The notes under the pieces were generated by a model. It saw only the letters and a program-made list of their open reading frames with translations. It had not been told where the DNA came from and ran no database searches. Of a stretch of 64,000 nt of DNA, positions 22,601-35,700 are shown piece after piece. The position numbers and the translations under genes are program-made. The stretch comes from Spirometra erinaceieuropaei. Taxonomy: Eukaryota; Platyhelminthes; Cestoda; Diphyllobothriidea; Diphyllobothriidae. Numbering within the stretch: position 1 is the stretch's first letter; the number at the start of each line of letters is the position of its first letter. Location of the stretch: positions 561,260 to 625,259 of the forward strand of contig CACRXP010000028.1 in NCBI GenBank assembly GCA_902702965.1, written 5' to 3'.

Positions 22601-25600
22601 CTTGTCCAGGGACTAAAGGAAGCAAAAGTACGCATGACCTGCAGTAAAGCACTTCGATTGGTAGTCCCCGCGTTCTACTTTCTCCTCGGGAAGGATTGTT
22701 CCCCTACTTCCGCCCCCTTTACCCACACACACATACACACGTATGAGAACTCAGCGCCTTTCATATCTCATAAAAATGTTTTCCGGGAAGAGTTCGATAC
22801 TTGCAATTTGTGTTTGCGCTGCGAGTGTTTGTAGGTGTAGAACGCTGGGAGTTACCGTCAAAGATGTGTAAAGTCTGGCCGCATGGCCTTTCGAAAAAAA
22901 GCCTACTTGAGAGGGATTGTTTAAGTCCAGGTCCTGCCAGAAGAATCCCTTGGGAAGGCTGTAGGGCTCCGTTCGAATTTCACTGATCGGGGTATCCGGT
23001 TCAACAGGCTCGTTTGTGGTGATTTCTTCGCCTAGGTAACAAAAACACCAATGAGTAGCTTACTGACATTCTCTTTTCTCCTCCCAGAATCCAAAAGAAG
23101 ATAAATGTAAAGAAAACAAAGCACCTTCGTTTGTCGGATGGGCAGTTTGAAGATTTTCAACATTAGAATCGAGAGCGGCGTGGCTTTCGACTTATGTCGG
23201 CATTTTCAACTATAAAAGGTGACATTATACTCAAAGTTCTGAGGGAAAAAATTATTCTAGGATAACACCTTATAGTCGGTCTTTGTGTGGCTTACACAGA
23301 TTTAAAAACGTTTGGCCGCATTTGAACAATGTTGTTAAAAACGTCCTTTTCCGAAAGGCTCGCAGTCAATTTCGTTTTCGGTAATTCAAAGCTCCCCAGG
23401 AAGAACGGCGACTATGAGAAGCAATAATCGATGCGACAAGTAAGACGCCGCAAAAAGTGACAGCGCCTTTTTGAAGAGTGCAAGAATGTATACGTGTGGT
23501 GAAGTATTGGAGTGGATTCAAGCGCCCGAAGTGAGTAGGGTAGGCGCAGAAAGAGAGCTTGGTGAAATAATAAAATCCACTCATCACTTTTAAAACCCCA
23601 AGTGAGAGGGTTACATCTAAAGCAGCGAAAACCCCCGTCCAATGAGGCGGCTAGGACGAAGAAGAGTAAGAGTTCCAAACGATGAGGTCAACCCAACGAA
23701 GTCGGTGTCCTTTGACGAGACGACTTCTGACTTGGCAACCGAATCCATGCTCAGATGTTATGAGGAGAACAAAGGACAAAATGAATGGAAACTCCGAGCT
23801 TGAACACCTTATGGAGCTTTAGGAATCCCGTCAAAGGACCGTCTTCACATTTGCTTGCGAACCGTAAGAAAGTTCGGCTGGCCCGGTTATCTGCAGCCAC
23901 GTTGCAGAATCCACCTTGGAAGGGCTAATAACTTACCTTCAACTACCACTACCTCGACTCAGCCGCACAGGTAAGATAACAAATACGAGCATGCCAGTGA
24001 TTCTAGTCAACCCCATTTTCAGTGACAGTAAATTTAGGCGGGACCAGGAAGAGCAGCTGGTTATCTTTGATAGTTTTGGTGCGAATCCGGCTATGTGCTA
24101 CCGTCGCAATCATCCGGTCTTGCGGTATAACGGCTTTCGAGGTTTTAAATGCATCACAGGGTGGTGGAACGACGAAGCACGTTCAACCGCGTTTCGCACG
24201 CGCACTAGTTACCCGAGTTTTCGGAAACCAGTACTTACATACACATATAGGGGCCAGGACTGAAGCCATGACATTCATTTGCACAGGAAGATTTTTTTCT
24301 GTGGCCACGACGGACCCTGAGGAGGAGTTGTGTGCCGGTGTTACTCACAGAACAGAAGAGGTCATGCGCAGCCATCGCTAAAATTAAATAAGCGCTAGTG
24401 TGCAGTTTGGCCTTGTCATGATCGATACCGTAACTACATAGGTCAGACGGAATTAAGGCCGCAACCGAGGTCACGATACTACATATGAGTGCAACGAAAG
24501 CGGGGAACGTGAGCTAAAATTGCTTCTGACGTCGAGTTGGGATTTGAAAGGCCGACAATGACGTCTGGGTCTTCGAGGAAACTTAGTAATCTGGCAGTAA
24601 GCTTCCCCTGGACCTTACGAATAGGTATTCGGATGTTGATGACCTAAAAGTCAGCGAATACTACTGCTGCTTCCCCCCCCCGCAGGCAGCACAGTTATGT
24701 TGGAAGTAAATAGGAACCCCATGGACGTGTTGCACGCACCAGACTAAAACTCCTGTGCCCACGTCCATCAATACTCGTCTCGATCTTATGTTATCATCGG
24801 AGCACGGTTGGTGTGCGAGAAGAGGGGAGGGGGGCTGGTGCATCGCAGGTCTTGCGCGCGAGTCACCACTTCGCCACCCCGACACACTGATTACCCACAT
24901 CGTCTGCGACCAACGAATTACTGTGAGCTCAGTCCTAGTCGCAACGCGTTCGCGAGGTGATGTCTGTCAGAGGGTAGCAGCTTGCCTGACTTGAAGAGAA
25001 ACAGAGGAGAAGAAGTTGAGGCGATCAAACATTTCGGACTCAACCAAAAGTCCTTTGCCTGAGGCAGAGAGTGGATACACTTTTTGCTTTCCATTGCAGC
25101 AACCTTGGGTTAAGCGCTCTAGCTCCAAACGGAGTTCTAATTGGCTTTTTCATTTGGCACAGTGAAACTGCGCTCTCTGCATCTTGCGAAACTTATTCAG
25201 AGGCCGGGTTAATCGCATCATGTGCTGGCATTTCGTCGTTGTTAAACAGATATAACCCGAAAATACCATCAACTGTGTTTTCAACTACTTGCCTAACCCA
25301 ACTGAGCTGATGCTACCACTTTCACTGGTAAACTTCAGTCGTCTTAGTTAACAACTATGCTCCATGCCTGAGGCAGGGCTGCCATGAAACCTGGTGGCAC
25401 ATCGTTACGTTTTAAACGTGGAACTTTCCACACACACTGAAAGGGGACAACTGAACTTGACTTGCCGCTTTAGTAACTTTTACTTAATATTTGCTGCAGT
25501 TCATTTACTCTGGCCATCAGGGCAACGCCCATGATTCGATGGGATGCCTAGGAGGGCGTTAAGGGGGGGGGGGATGATAGAGAGCCGGAGAGGGTAAATG

Positions 25601-28600
25601 TATCATAGTTTGTCCGTCGTACTCGACGACAACCACCCCCCCCCCTCCTCCTCCCAAGTTTTGGAAATGGTGGTTACTTAAGCATGACACGGATACTAGG
25701 AAGGGAAGCTTGCAACTTATCGACCACACTTTCTCTAACCACGTCGCTGCGTTACGCCGGCGAAAAAAGGTATGGTCCACAAAACACAGTATGGGCGTAA
25801 TGACTGATCGGGCGTTCGTCCCTGCTTCTCGTGTGTCGCACACGTACCAGCTTCCCAATGGACACGAAGCAGACTTCACTCACTCGGCTTCCCCATCGAG
25901 GACAGTCGCCATGACTTCCTATTGGGATGTCGATACTACAACCTGACCCTCAGTCCGGGGGAGGGCATAGTAAACCCGTCAATTGGGGACCTTCAAAGCG
26001 AAAACGTGTGTTAGATTTATAATGGCAGCTCGCCCGTTGCAACCAACTGTGGTCATCGCCGGCAGATTGTGTGCTGATCGAATGATGGGCGCATTAATTT
26101 TATGAAAGGTAAGTGGTGAGATGGTCGATGATTGAACTGCTATTTGGTAGGAAACAATTACTGCAAGCGGATAGCTTTGCCGCATCCTAAGGGGGTAGGA
26201 CAGATCCATGAGTAGAGTTGTACTTGAAGTCAAATTGAAAAAAAGTGATTTGGAAAGTGGCGCCTGAACCTTGGTGTTTTGGCTGCCCAGCTGCTGCTCC
26301 ATCCACCGAGCCACAAGCATTGAGGTGATGGCGATTCTAAGAGATTCCTCTCGGCATGTATTTATCGGCGCACGGCAGAAAACATGGGGACGTACGCAGC
26401 CCTGATTGACCCTTTTCGTAACGCTGAAGGCATTCGGGAGCTGCGTTGCTGATAAAAACGCGCGTCTGTATGTAGGAGTGGAATTGTTTCATCGTTTGTA
26501 TGAACTTTTCTGGGTGTCCGGACTTCCCCACTTTTCAGAGACAAATTTGGCTTACTATGTTCTTTGCCGTACAAGCGAAAGTGGCGAAGAGCGTGCAAGG
26601 TATTCTACGGTTTGCGGAATTTACACCGCCTCCGAGTAGGGAACCCTCGTCCCAGAAGCAAGCCTCCACGACTAAGTGTGACGCGCAAGAGATTTACCCA
26701 ACCATTTTGGGTAAGGAGTTACCATGGTAATTAACGTAGGTCGGGTAGTTTTCCTTCTGCCTACTGAGATGGACAAGAGTGGTATCCCAAGGGAATTTCC
26801 TTTGACTTTAAATTTTCTGAAATAGGTGAATCTAAGTCTCCTGGCGCTCGTAAATCTCGGTGGGAATCGCATCCACACAAGGATCTTCTCTACTCCTGAG
26901 AGGTTGGACAACCCTGGTCGCCTTCTGTGAAGCTGGGGAGACCGGAGACATCGTTGCCTTTAGCTTGCTAAATTCTGTTGGTCGCGTCCCTGCCTCCTGA
27001 AGATGGACGATCAAGGGTGTTCCAACGATGCATGATCTGGAATTATTCCGACAAAATAGCTGTTCAATCGATGAGCGGGAGTGAAGATTCGGTCGGTTGT
27101 GGATCCTATACCGCTTTGAAGACCTCGAATCACTTTTTCACTTCGGTTGCTTGTCCTGCGCACAGGTCGCTTGCTATTGCCGTAGGTCCTCCCAAGGTGC
27201 TATTATTTTCCCAACTCGTGCGTTGAAATCTCCGAGGGTCATTCGCTTCTCTGCCGTCGGCACAAACAAAAGGAGGGGGAAGGTATTTACGCTGAATCAG
27301 TCCTTCAACGCGCCAGGTTTAACCCTGTTAGAGGGGCTGACAATAATGACAGTGATGAATCATTCCCCATGAAGTGGTGGTCTCATGATCACGAGTTAGT
27401 CACTGACTTCGAGCGAAGTGGACAAATTCCCTGCCATGTCATTTCTGATGGCGAGGGTGACCCCAGCTCTGTGTCATGCTTCGCTGCGACGGCCGCTCGA
27501 GGTGTGCTCCGCTCCTAATTCGTTCAGTCGTTTTTATCATGAGAAACAGTTTTCGCTGAAAGCGACTATGTTCGTGCCACATACGGCGAGCTCTCAGTAG
27601 ATGAGAGTCGTCTTCCTCTCCGGTCGGCCGGGGTTTGGCTTACTGAAAAGAAAACGAAATTTCCATGACGCCGGAATAGACAAACCGACAAGTGCTGGTC
27701 TCACGAGTGCTACATGATGCCACATGTCACAGCGCCGACAACTTCTGAGGCCCTATTAATGATACCAATGAATCGGCGTCACATCTATCAGAGACCAAGA
27801 TAATCTTGAAGGACAACACCAATCATCACACAGCCACCTTGCCTTATTCTGTAGCTCAGATAAACTTGAGAAAAAGGGGTTAAGAAGCGGTGCACAGTGT
27901 GCGCAAAACGCGATCACGCTACTGACGGCCACGGCGCGGAGGTCTGTGTGAAATACGCATCAGATAGCTGTTGTACTGGTAACAGGATTACAGCAAGCCA
28001 ATAATCCCTAGGCATCTGTGGTTAAAGACCATTATTTTGTATTATATAAGCCGGAACAGGTCAGGTGTGTGAGTCATGCAGCATCTGATCGAGGACGCTG
28101 TCGAGTAGCCCTTCTGATGTAAATGTGGCCACCATCAGTACAGATTCCTCAGGCAGTCCAGTTGCTCTCTTGTAAACAGAATCCGGTGGTGCGGCTAGGG
28201 CACCAAAAACAACCTGACAGTTCAACCGCCGAGACCGATGATGCCCCCCGTGTGCTCCACAGCAGAGCGAGAGCAGGGACGGTGAATTGCGCGGGGACTA
28301 GTTGAATTGCGCTGCACTTACCGCGTGCTCTCCTTCACTTCAATCGCGGAGATCGTTTCCACGCCGGAGGGAATCACTAACTCCGGTTGTCTACACACCG
28401 GCAACTCTATCTGAAGTCTACCCACAGGACCCTAGTGGAAATTTTGGCACTGTGTAATTGCCCTTCCGGAAAATCGTGATGAAGAGGAAAGTTTTTTATG
28501 CCTTTAGTCTCTCACTGGAGACCCCATGTTACGCAAAAGATCCGTAAGCGATCCATCAAAACATCCGCATCAGCCTTACGTCATGCTTCGTCTCGAATAT

Positions 28601-29783
28601 GGTGGTAAATGTCCTGTTAGTTGGCAAAACTCTGGACACGATTTAGACTATAGGGAATCAAACAAAGTAATTACAGTGTGTAACCGATCTCATTAAATTG
28701 GGTTTTAGAAAAGTTGCCTAATTCCGAATAAGTTGGAGCCTGATCAACCGTTGCATTATTGCGTAGTGATTTCAGTCTACAAGGCGCATGAGTTCCACGT
28801 AAGGAAAATGAAATATTCTTCTACGCCTTTAAAAAGACGTCATATTGAGTCCATAAGATTTTGCAATGGATGCGGACTATGCTGTACATTTCATGAGGGG
28901 CAGTGATAAACGAGCAGGTACGATGCTGTATGAATGAACCTAATTCTACTCTGTCTTCGAGTATCAAATATAAAGGTGACCCGATTTTCTATCAAACGAG
29001 CGGAAGAAAGGATATTTTAAATTAAGGTTTTTATAAAATATATTTGAATTTATATGACCATCCAAAATCAGTGTGAAAAAATGCAAGCTACTTGAAAAGT
29101 CATTTTTTTTACCGAGTATGGTTTCTAGAGGAGATTAAAAATAAATGCATTCAAAAGCCGACATCCTGCCGAATCCGAAATACTATAGGATTGTATGGCG
29201 GGATAATCAACATTACAACTCCACCTAAGTAATCCTTCCTTATCGAAAACGCCTTTCAGAATCTTGACCAACATTTCATGAGATCGGTCACTCACTGTAG
29301 AGTAGTGAGTTGTAGGTTCCGGCTCAAACAGTTTCCTACTAGTAAAGAACAAGCGTGACTACTGCCGTCACATTCCGATGCTCTAATCATATTTGTTTAC
29401 AACTCTGAAGTAAGCCAACAAACGTGATGCAAAAAATGGATTAAATTCCGCGCTGGTGTAGGCATGAAGAACGTGCAGGCTGTTGTCAGACGAAAACAGC
29501 AAGGAAACTAACCCAGGTCAGGAACAGGCTGAGTTTTCCAAAATTTATAGTCCTCCTTGCTTTTCTTAACAGGTTTGGACGGCGTTAGGGTAGAGAGGTT
29601 TCGGGGGGAGGTCAACATGACACTCGTCAGTTGTTTCATGAGGTGGGCCTCCATTTCATGCATTTTGGCATCATCGATCAACGGAGGAGAGACGGCAGAG
29701 GCGTCATCATTGGTGGCACTTTTGGAGGGCTGGTCGTGTGTATTCACATGGTCACGCACGTCCGTGGACGACTTTGAATTGTG
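19519..29783 (-). CDS. NMT: Glycylpeptide N-tetradecanoyltransferase (N-myristoyltransferase), incomplete
   Basis: The enzyme transfers myristate from myristoyl-CoA to the N-terminal glycine of proteins in the cytosol and on ribosomes. Four exons are recognised in order on the minus strand: 29,513-29,783, 22,907-23,031, 21,359-21,809 and 19,519-19,656. They give about 328 residues, against close to 500 in animal homologues. Landmarks are [54 protein letters not shown] and [11 protein letters not shown]. About 125 central residues, including much of the acyl-CoA-binding core, are missing between the second and third exons and probably fall in the N-gap at 21,854-22,177. The short last exon, which should supply the catalytic C-terminal carboxylate, and the upstream start exon are not located. 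The family call is very secure. Confidence 0.93.
19657..21358 (-). other. NMT intron
   Basis: This 1.7-kb intron begins with a run of GT dinucleotides (CA on the plus strand, about 21,346-21,358). It contains a cluster of GTTAGCA-type units near 19,765-19,806. A 68-codon frame near 20,322-20,528 has no recognised motif and no match to the family. Confidence 0.6.
21359..21809 (-). CDS. NMT: NMT exon, C-terminal domain
   Basis: The 451-nt exon starts with one base that completes a split codon and ends at AAGCAG|gtgtgt in phase 0. It reads [20 protein letters not shown], then [19 protein letters not shown], and later [26 protein letters not shown] and [14 protein letters not shown]. It covers the peptide-binding half of the enzyme and aligns to animal NMT almost without gaps. 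The upstream intron enters the N-gap within 50 bases. Confidence 0.95.
21854..22177. other. Assembly gap (324 N)
   Basis: A run of 324 Ns inside the N-myristoyltransferase gene. The flanking exons require about 385 coding bases between them that are not found in the adjacent sequence. The gap therefore probably hides at least one exon and its true length may differ from 324. Confidence 0.95.
22907..23031 (-). CDS. NMT: NMT exon with the NEPVEPD segment
   Basis: It starts after acctag with GC, completing a glycine codon with the preceding exon, and ends at TCTCAA|gtaggc in phase 0. It encodes [20 protein letters not shown] and then [18 protein letters not shown]. This matches the family segment with VEPD, EPY-LP-GF-W and LDL that follows QPVP-LG. 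It is too short to stand out as an open frame and was found by matching phase and family order. Confidence 0.9.
26337..27620 (-). pseudogene. RTE-type non-LTR retrotransposon relic
   Basis: Read on the minus strand from 27,620 downward there are [17 protein letters not shown] and then [10 protein letters not shown], the Mg-binding motif of the endonuclease/exonuclease/phosphatase domain, near 27,211-27,239. Next come [18 protein letters not shown] at the start of the reverse transcriptase, and [18 protein letters not shown] at the pre-motif-B region. The pieces are collinear with flatworm RTE elements but interrupted by stops and frameshifts. The low-scoring part below 26,337 may be the tail. 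Confidence 0.7.
28674..29297 (-). mobile_element. Mariner/Tc1-type MITE, TA-flanked
   Basis: The left end CAGTGTGTAACCGATCTCAT and the right end ATGAGATCGGTCACTCACTG form imperfect inverted repeats. TA flanks both ends (28,672-28,673 and 29,298-29,299). The 624-bp body matches one half of the foldback at 8.6-9.9 kb, including the part present only in that element's left half. It lies in an NMT intron next to the 29,513-29,783 exon and has no coding capacity. Confidence 0.8.
29513..29783 (-). CDS. NMT: NMT N-terminal exon (first recognised)
   Basis: It starts after tttacag in phase 0 and ends at GACCTG-G|gttagt in phase 1, which the next exon completes as glycine. The first 60 residues are polar and variable, as in animal homologues. 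The end, [17 protein letters not shown], is the family hallmark at the start of the catalytic domain. The initiation codon lies in an upstream exon that was not identified between 29.8 and about 47 kb. Confidence 0.9.
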
Positions 29784-32700
29784 CTGTAAACAAATTTTTA
29801 CCACAAATGAACAGTCGAAAACTTGATCGAGTCATTGTAAGGCATTTAGGGGGGTGCATATTCAAGGAATTGTGCCAACAGGGAGGGGTACGCGAAGTGG
29901 TCATTCCTGATTTATTTGATGTGATTGGCCAGTAATACCTCAACCCCATGTTGTGGGAACTGAGGTCTGAACGCAAACAAATTGAACATCGAGTAAGCTC
30001 TCACCACTACGTGATCACATGCTGCCCGCCGAGACCCGGAATGTTCAGCATGTGGGAGCTACGTGCGTCGATCTTTCTTGATTGAAAGATGGAAATGCCC
30101 ATTCCCGTCTTGCCTTCAAGTTGACGATGGCAAATAAGTCGGTAACGGTCATTATAGTCTCCCTTACTCTTTCCGGTAACATGTACCGATAGCTGCCATG
30201 AAACCGACAGTGTCTCCGGTTTCGGATTTCAGTAAAAGCACTCTTTGACGAATGCGTTCTACGACGGTTGCCGATTGAGCACTTCACATGACCTTGACGC
30301 TCCACACCGGACCTCTAAACTAGCACTGTTGCATGTTAATCTCAATATAGGGGTCTCATGCACATGGCGCACGCTACCTATAGACGAACGATCACGGCCT
30401 AACGGCAAACAGACTCCAGGACTACAATAATCATAACGATAGTTCATTCGTATTTCCTGGCTCTTTACGCAAGTCCTTGCGAACACCTCGTTCCAAAAGC
30501 CCTTTTTTATTGGAGTTCCCGATCTCGGTTTTGGTGACTGTCACCGTCACAGTCAGTCACTCAGTCCACAAATTGCACTTATGTGTAGACCAGACAGTCG
30601 CGCCTACCGCCCGCCCCTTCCCCCCAACATCTGTCACGCAGACGGGGGGGTGGGGTACAACAGATATTGCGCGATTTGGCAGGTGCGAAATACCGGCCCA
30701 CGCATGCTGCTATCTACTGTAGTGCACATGGCTGCATAGCCTACCACACATTTTACTTCTGTGCAGGAGCTCTGAGTAGACACCAATTACTCGTAGAGAT
30801 CTTCGGTGGCATAACAACAGCAAAACTACAGATCCGCATGTAGTATGCTGTTTTCCTGAACAAGTTCAACAAGACTTGCACTTTGGATGTCCACACCGGC
30901 CAGAACCTCAATAAGAACAGCAGAAGCGCGATGCGCAGCGTTAGCTAAAACGCGTTTCCGATGCGCGCATGATTACGTCAAACATGATACGGGACAAATT
31001 AGCTCACTTGGGATACTAAAGGTAACTGTTAGGAGGGTTGCCCAAAAAGCCCTACTTTAGGGAGATATCGATAATCGTCCCTCTAGAATCTCCCAAACCG
31101 GTGCTAAAACAAGTGCGAGACTTTTAGACCTGTCTAAAGTCGACCGACTGAGCACAGCGCCGAAAGCCTACGAATAGGCATCATCAACTTTTCAGCTGAC
31201 ACCAATGTCTTAACCAGCCAGATGTCGAGCAAGCCATCTTCCTCGAGAAAATTATAGGTTCCAAATACAAGACTTTTGACAAACTTCCTGGGAAGGGGCT
31301 TCAAAGTAGGACGCAGGTATTTGGGGCAACTTTTTAGCACTGGGCAGACACCTGAAAGAGGTTTCTGTGAAATTAACCTCCAGAAGGCCCTTCGTTGGGT
31401 CTTTAAGCGGGCTTCGATCCGGATGCTCGCTACTTTAGGAGCTGCCTTTCTGGTTCTTCTAAACTATGCGGAAAGTAAAGCAATCCGCAGGACGGCTGTC
31501 ATCGCCGGTAGCTTCTTCCTCAACTAGCAGCACGCCAACGAGTGTTAAGAATCCGTAAACGCGAAGTTAGAGCAAACTTATAGTGGCAATTCGGTGTGAA
31601 AACCATGAGGATCACTGCACACAGTTGCATGCAGAACGCTTTTTGGTGGCATAAAAGGAATTTTCCCTCCATTGGCATTCAACTCGATCAACGTTGAAAT
31701 TACACCTCGCCACCTCCAGGTCTGAAAATCGTCCCTGCGAGGTACCACCGTATCGGCTCTGCAGATGAACAACGTAGGCCCTCGGAAACCACCAAGATGT
31801 TTGATTCGAAGTTAAGGTGACTACGGCACCCACGGCCAACGCATTAGAAACTCGGAGTTCTTTAGTGGGGACATGCTTTGAAGTTTACGGACAATAAGGC
31901 AGACAATATTCGACGACCATGGGGGCATTTCCTGCGCGCTCGGTCGCTTCTTTCGCGGCAAGTTTTATATGCCGGTGACAAGTCGCTTCATTTGCAAGAT
32001 GATCAGAGAGAAATATTGCCGCCGTGTACAAAGCAGTCGTTTCCCAGGTGATGTAAACAAAGTCGACCATTTAAAATAATGGCGGACAGTGTCTTCTACA
32101 TGATTGTGACATAACTAATAATCTTACAAGTGCCTCAAGCTCCAAACTTAAAGCCCCTCGGCATCGCGCCTCCGTGCCATGATTGAAAAAAACGCATCCT
32201 GAATCTTCTTAACCCAAGGCCAGTCCTCCAACCAGTGACGACACTGATTAAACTTAAATGCTTAAGCAGACCTCTTGTCGTCTCCAATGACAGGAAGCTT
32301 TTCCTCATTTCAGTCCTTTTAGTACTTTGATTGTTGTTTGTGGCTGTTGCCCAGGCGATACAATGATCCATTTCTAGTCCCAGGAGTCCCTTAAAAAAGA
32401 ATATATCAACAGTAGTGCATTCTCGGAGACGAGAGGCCAAATACACCTGACCTCATAAGTGAAGAAGAGGAGTCGAGCACCGGTGCTTCACTTATGCATA
32501 CGCCTGGAACTCGAAACTTCGCCTTCACTCCCGACCTCGGTTTAAGGGGGGATTTGGTCTAGTAGCGCAGTGGGAAAGAGCAAGTGACGACCCATCGAAG
32601 TCAGGCGTAAGGGCAGATGCAAGTAGGAGAGCGGGAACTGTGATGCCACTATACGCGTCGATGAAACTACATTCGAAAACTGTCACCAAGGATAAAAGGA

Positions 32701-35700
32701 TACGAGGTGAGCATTATTCAAAATAATGGTCTGCAAACCTGTTTCGCGGAGTTCTCTGTTTTCTCCGTCTTCATTGCAAGTTCTCCCGGGAGAATAAGAT
32801 CTAAAGTAGAATTTTGTAAAAAAAAAGTAAATTTCTGGAACAGCGACAAATGCATTCCTTACTTTAATAGGGGGTATTGTACCATCATTAAATTTTCGAG
32901 GATAGTGGAACAGTCGAACTGTTCCTGACAGCTTGTGAGGACCAAATTCCTACCAGTATTCTTCTCAGTTTAAGTTTCGACGGTCCCAGTGACTAAAGCT
33001 ATACGACTTGAATTCGTCTGTCGTTCCACAGCAGCGCGCCACATGACAAAGAAGTCAACTGTGTCGTATCGCATTGATCGATCAAGGCTAAAAACATTCG
33101 GGTTCTACTGACCTCTCGCCTTTGCGCTACTACATTAGCCTACATGATGCCTCTTGCAGACACGTGGAGGTCGTTCAATCCGATCAAGAGGAAGGACGAT
33201 TGTTTGCATGAGAGTCGGTCGGCAACCAGCAAGTGTAGGTATCACTCAAACTATGTCTTTTCAAAGTTTCTGTCGTTTTTGTCTACGACCGTGTTTCAAC
33301 TACCAATCGGCGCGTTCCAGTTAAATTCTCCTAGAAGTTGAAAGAATCTGTGGAGGAAGTTCATTTTTGTGGCTTGACTGATGTGGTGGGAGAAGACCAG
33401 CCAACCGCCTAACTGGCCGTTTGAGTTTTAGGTATCCATGCAAGAATGGTTAATGGCTTCTAGATGTTACTGGCCAAACCAATGTCATTGACATTTACCT
33501 CCATCATCGCCATAATTATCTATTAGTTTGGTATTTCAATAGAAACTCCGCAACCGGCCAGACTGATTATATTTATGTCAACAAAAAGTTCTGTCGTTTG
33601 GTATCTGATGACATATTGAGGTGTGACAAAACCGGCATCACATTTGGGCCTGAATAGGTTCTTATCAACACGTCCTTTAAATTTGAATCCTTAGGCGGGC
33701 CTCAGCGCCATTAAATCAAAATGGCCCAAGACAGTCGGGGCTCGGAAAACTTAGCTCAGGTCACGGTCTACAATTGGAATCTAGTAATAGCGTGGTGGGT
33801 GGTCTCACTGAAGTCTGATGCACAGGTGCCACCAAAATGGCTGAATCAGCCCGCAAACTCTGCATCTAATTGCCCAGATGGTTCAAGTTGTAATGATGGC
33901 TCCTAAAACTTCTGCAACTTAACGTCAACAGTGACTAGAGAGTCGAATAAAATAGTGGGCTGAGGTGACGACCTAGATGGGGGTCCCGTACGTAATGGCC
34001 CCTCGAAAACTTTACTAAACGCCTTGTCAAGCCAGTGGCTGATTTTTTGTCCCGAGTGACTTTCTTCGCCTGGTGGATGGAGCCCACTCTGCCGGCAGCT
34101 AACCTGGGGTCTAGGGATGGTGTGAGCTCAACTGAAATCTCGGCAGTTATATACAGTCAATCGCTAACTGTCCCCCGTAGCGTCTTCTGTGTCTACCTTG
34201 TGAGGGAGAAGTCTTCGATACAACAAGGTGCATGGTGAGGATGATAGCCCTACTGCAGTCATGCAACAACCTGGTGCAGCAACTCCATGAAATCAGTGAA
34301 TCGTCGTGGGCCGGTGATATGGGGCCGCAGACTGTGGATCACCTGTCTCTATACACGGGAAGCAAAACCGCCGCGGTATGCCGCGTTGATATCACAGTAA
34401 AGATCTTTGAGAGCTTCGCTTTGGGACGAATTCCAAGTAAGCGTAATTTAAAGGCGAGGCGTGTTCAGGTCAGGTACCGAGTTGGTCGTTGATATACTGA
34501 CAAAATATTCAGACTTCAACGCGTCCTAGAAGTTCGACGGTAATTTGCCTGCTTGATTTCGTTTTAGTATTGGTTCGTTCCCTGTGAATTCGTGTTGTAA
34601 GTGGAGGCGCTATATGGTATACCAGTAAAAAAGGCCCATTCATTAAAACCTATTACCGCGACCCTTATTATTCACACTCACGGCCATTAGATATTCAGCC
34701 AAGTATCCGCCCACCCAGAGCATTTTATTAAGTGCATCCTGAGAGGGGTCCTAAATGGGTCTGATGGTGTAAATCGTGTAAGCAGGAGCCGACCGAACGA
34801 CCGACCATGCTTGCCCTGACCGCACGGCTCGAACCCCGTCAAGCTATGGAGACCTAAAGAACAAGGTTCCCAAACCAGGTGACCCATCAGGGCTGTACAA
34901 ATTCAAAATGATCCGCAGCTGCATGTTGAGCAAGACAAAGGACCCTCGTGGATAACGAAGATTGGTCGAAAGACGCTGGTCGTCTTAAATATGTTGGGAC
35001 CATTTTGTTGTCGAACAAACAGTATATCTAACACCACTACTCGAATCCGTGCAGCTCGTAGGCATCTTAAATTCCGTAGGACCAGTGCACGAAGCGGTCG
35101 CAGCATTTCGGTTAGTATAGAGCTCTGTTACTGCAAGTCCTCTGTCTGGTATGTCGGCTGGTATCACTGTGAATGATGGGCAACGGAGAAAAGTTGATGT
35201 CCTCGATCACCATCATCTGAGAACGATCTGCCGAGGTAAGTATCAAAACATCGTCTTAAATGACAATCTGTAATAGCTAAAACTATATCAAAGATATTTC
35301 AAGCTATACATGAAAGACTACCTACGTCATCTGGATTTATTGTCCACAGCCTACCCCATGAACTCGGTGTTACGGCGTTAAGTCCCAAACAATAACTTGG
35401 CGAAAGCTACGACGAAACCAGCTGAATAAGTCACTCAAGACTACCTATCAAGACGTCGAGGTAGTTGTTGGATCCACAGTGCTCGGTTTTCAACGATAAA
35501 GGAAAGAGTAACTAGAGTTAATCAGACCAGTTGTAACACGTGACCAAACGTAGAAAAGAAATGTACGAAAGATTATCGTGACCCATTGGGTTAGACATAA
35601 TTGCGAACCCAGTAAATACAAATAAGTTGATGAATGCATTGGTTTGCCGTATCATCGAAAACAAAGTAGTCATTGGCTACAACAAAGGACTCGTTTAATT

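Larger units (their letters stand above)
23032..29512 (-). other. NMT intron with RTE and mariner insertions
   Basis: This 6.5-kb intron contains an RTE-type relic (about 26,337-27,620, minus), a complete mariner-type MITE (28,674-29,297) and facing runs of G and C at 25,563-25,573 and 25,636-25,645. The 23.1-25.5 kb part has only chance frames. Confidence 0.65.

Noticed and set aside
31134..31527. Overlapping frames on both strands
   Set aside because: Considered as retroelement pieces, but no motif order could be matched.
32560..32660. tRNA-like A box (tagtagcgcagtgggaaagagc)
   Set aside because: No convincing B box or anticodon stem follows; at most a very decayed SINE.
34985..35176. Possible Penelope-like GIY-YIG fragment on the minus strand
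   Set aside because: Only a loose SSGVRYTV-C resemblance; too weak without supporting motifs.
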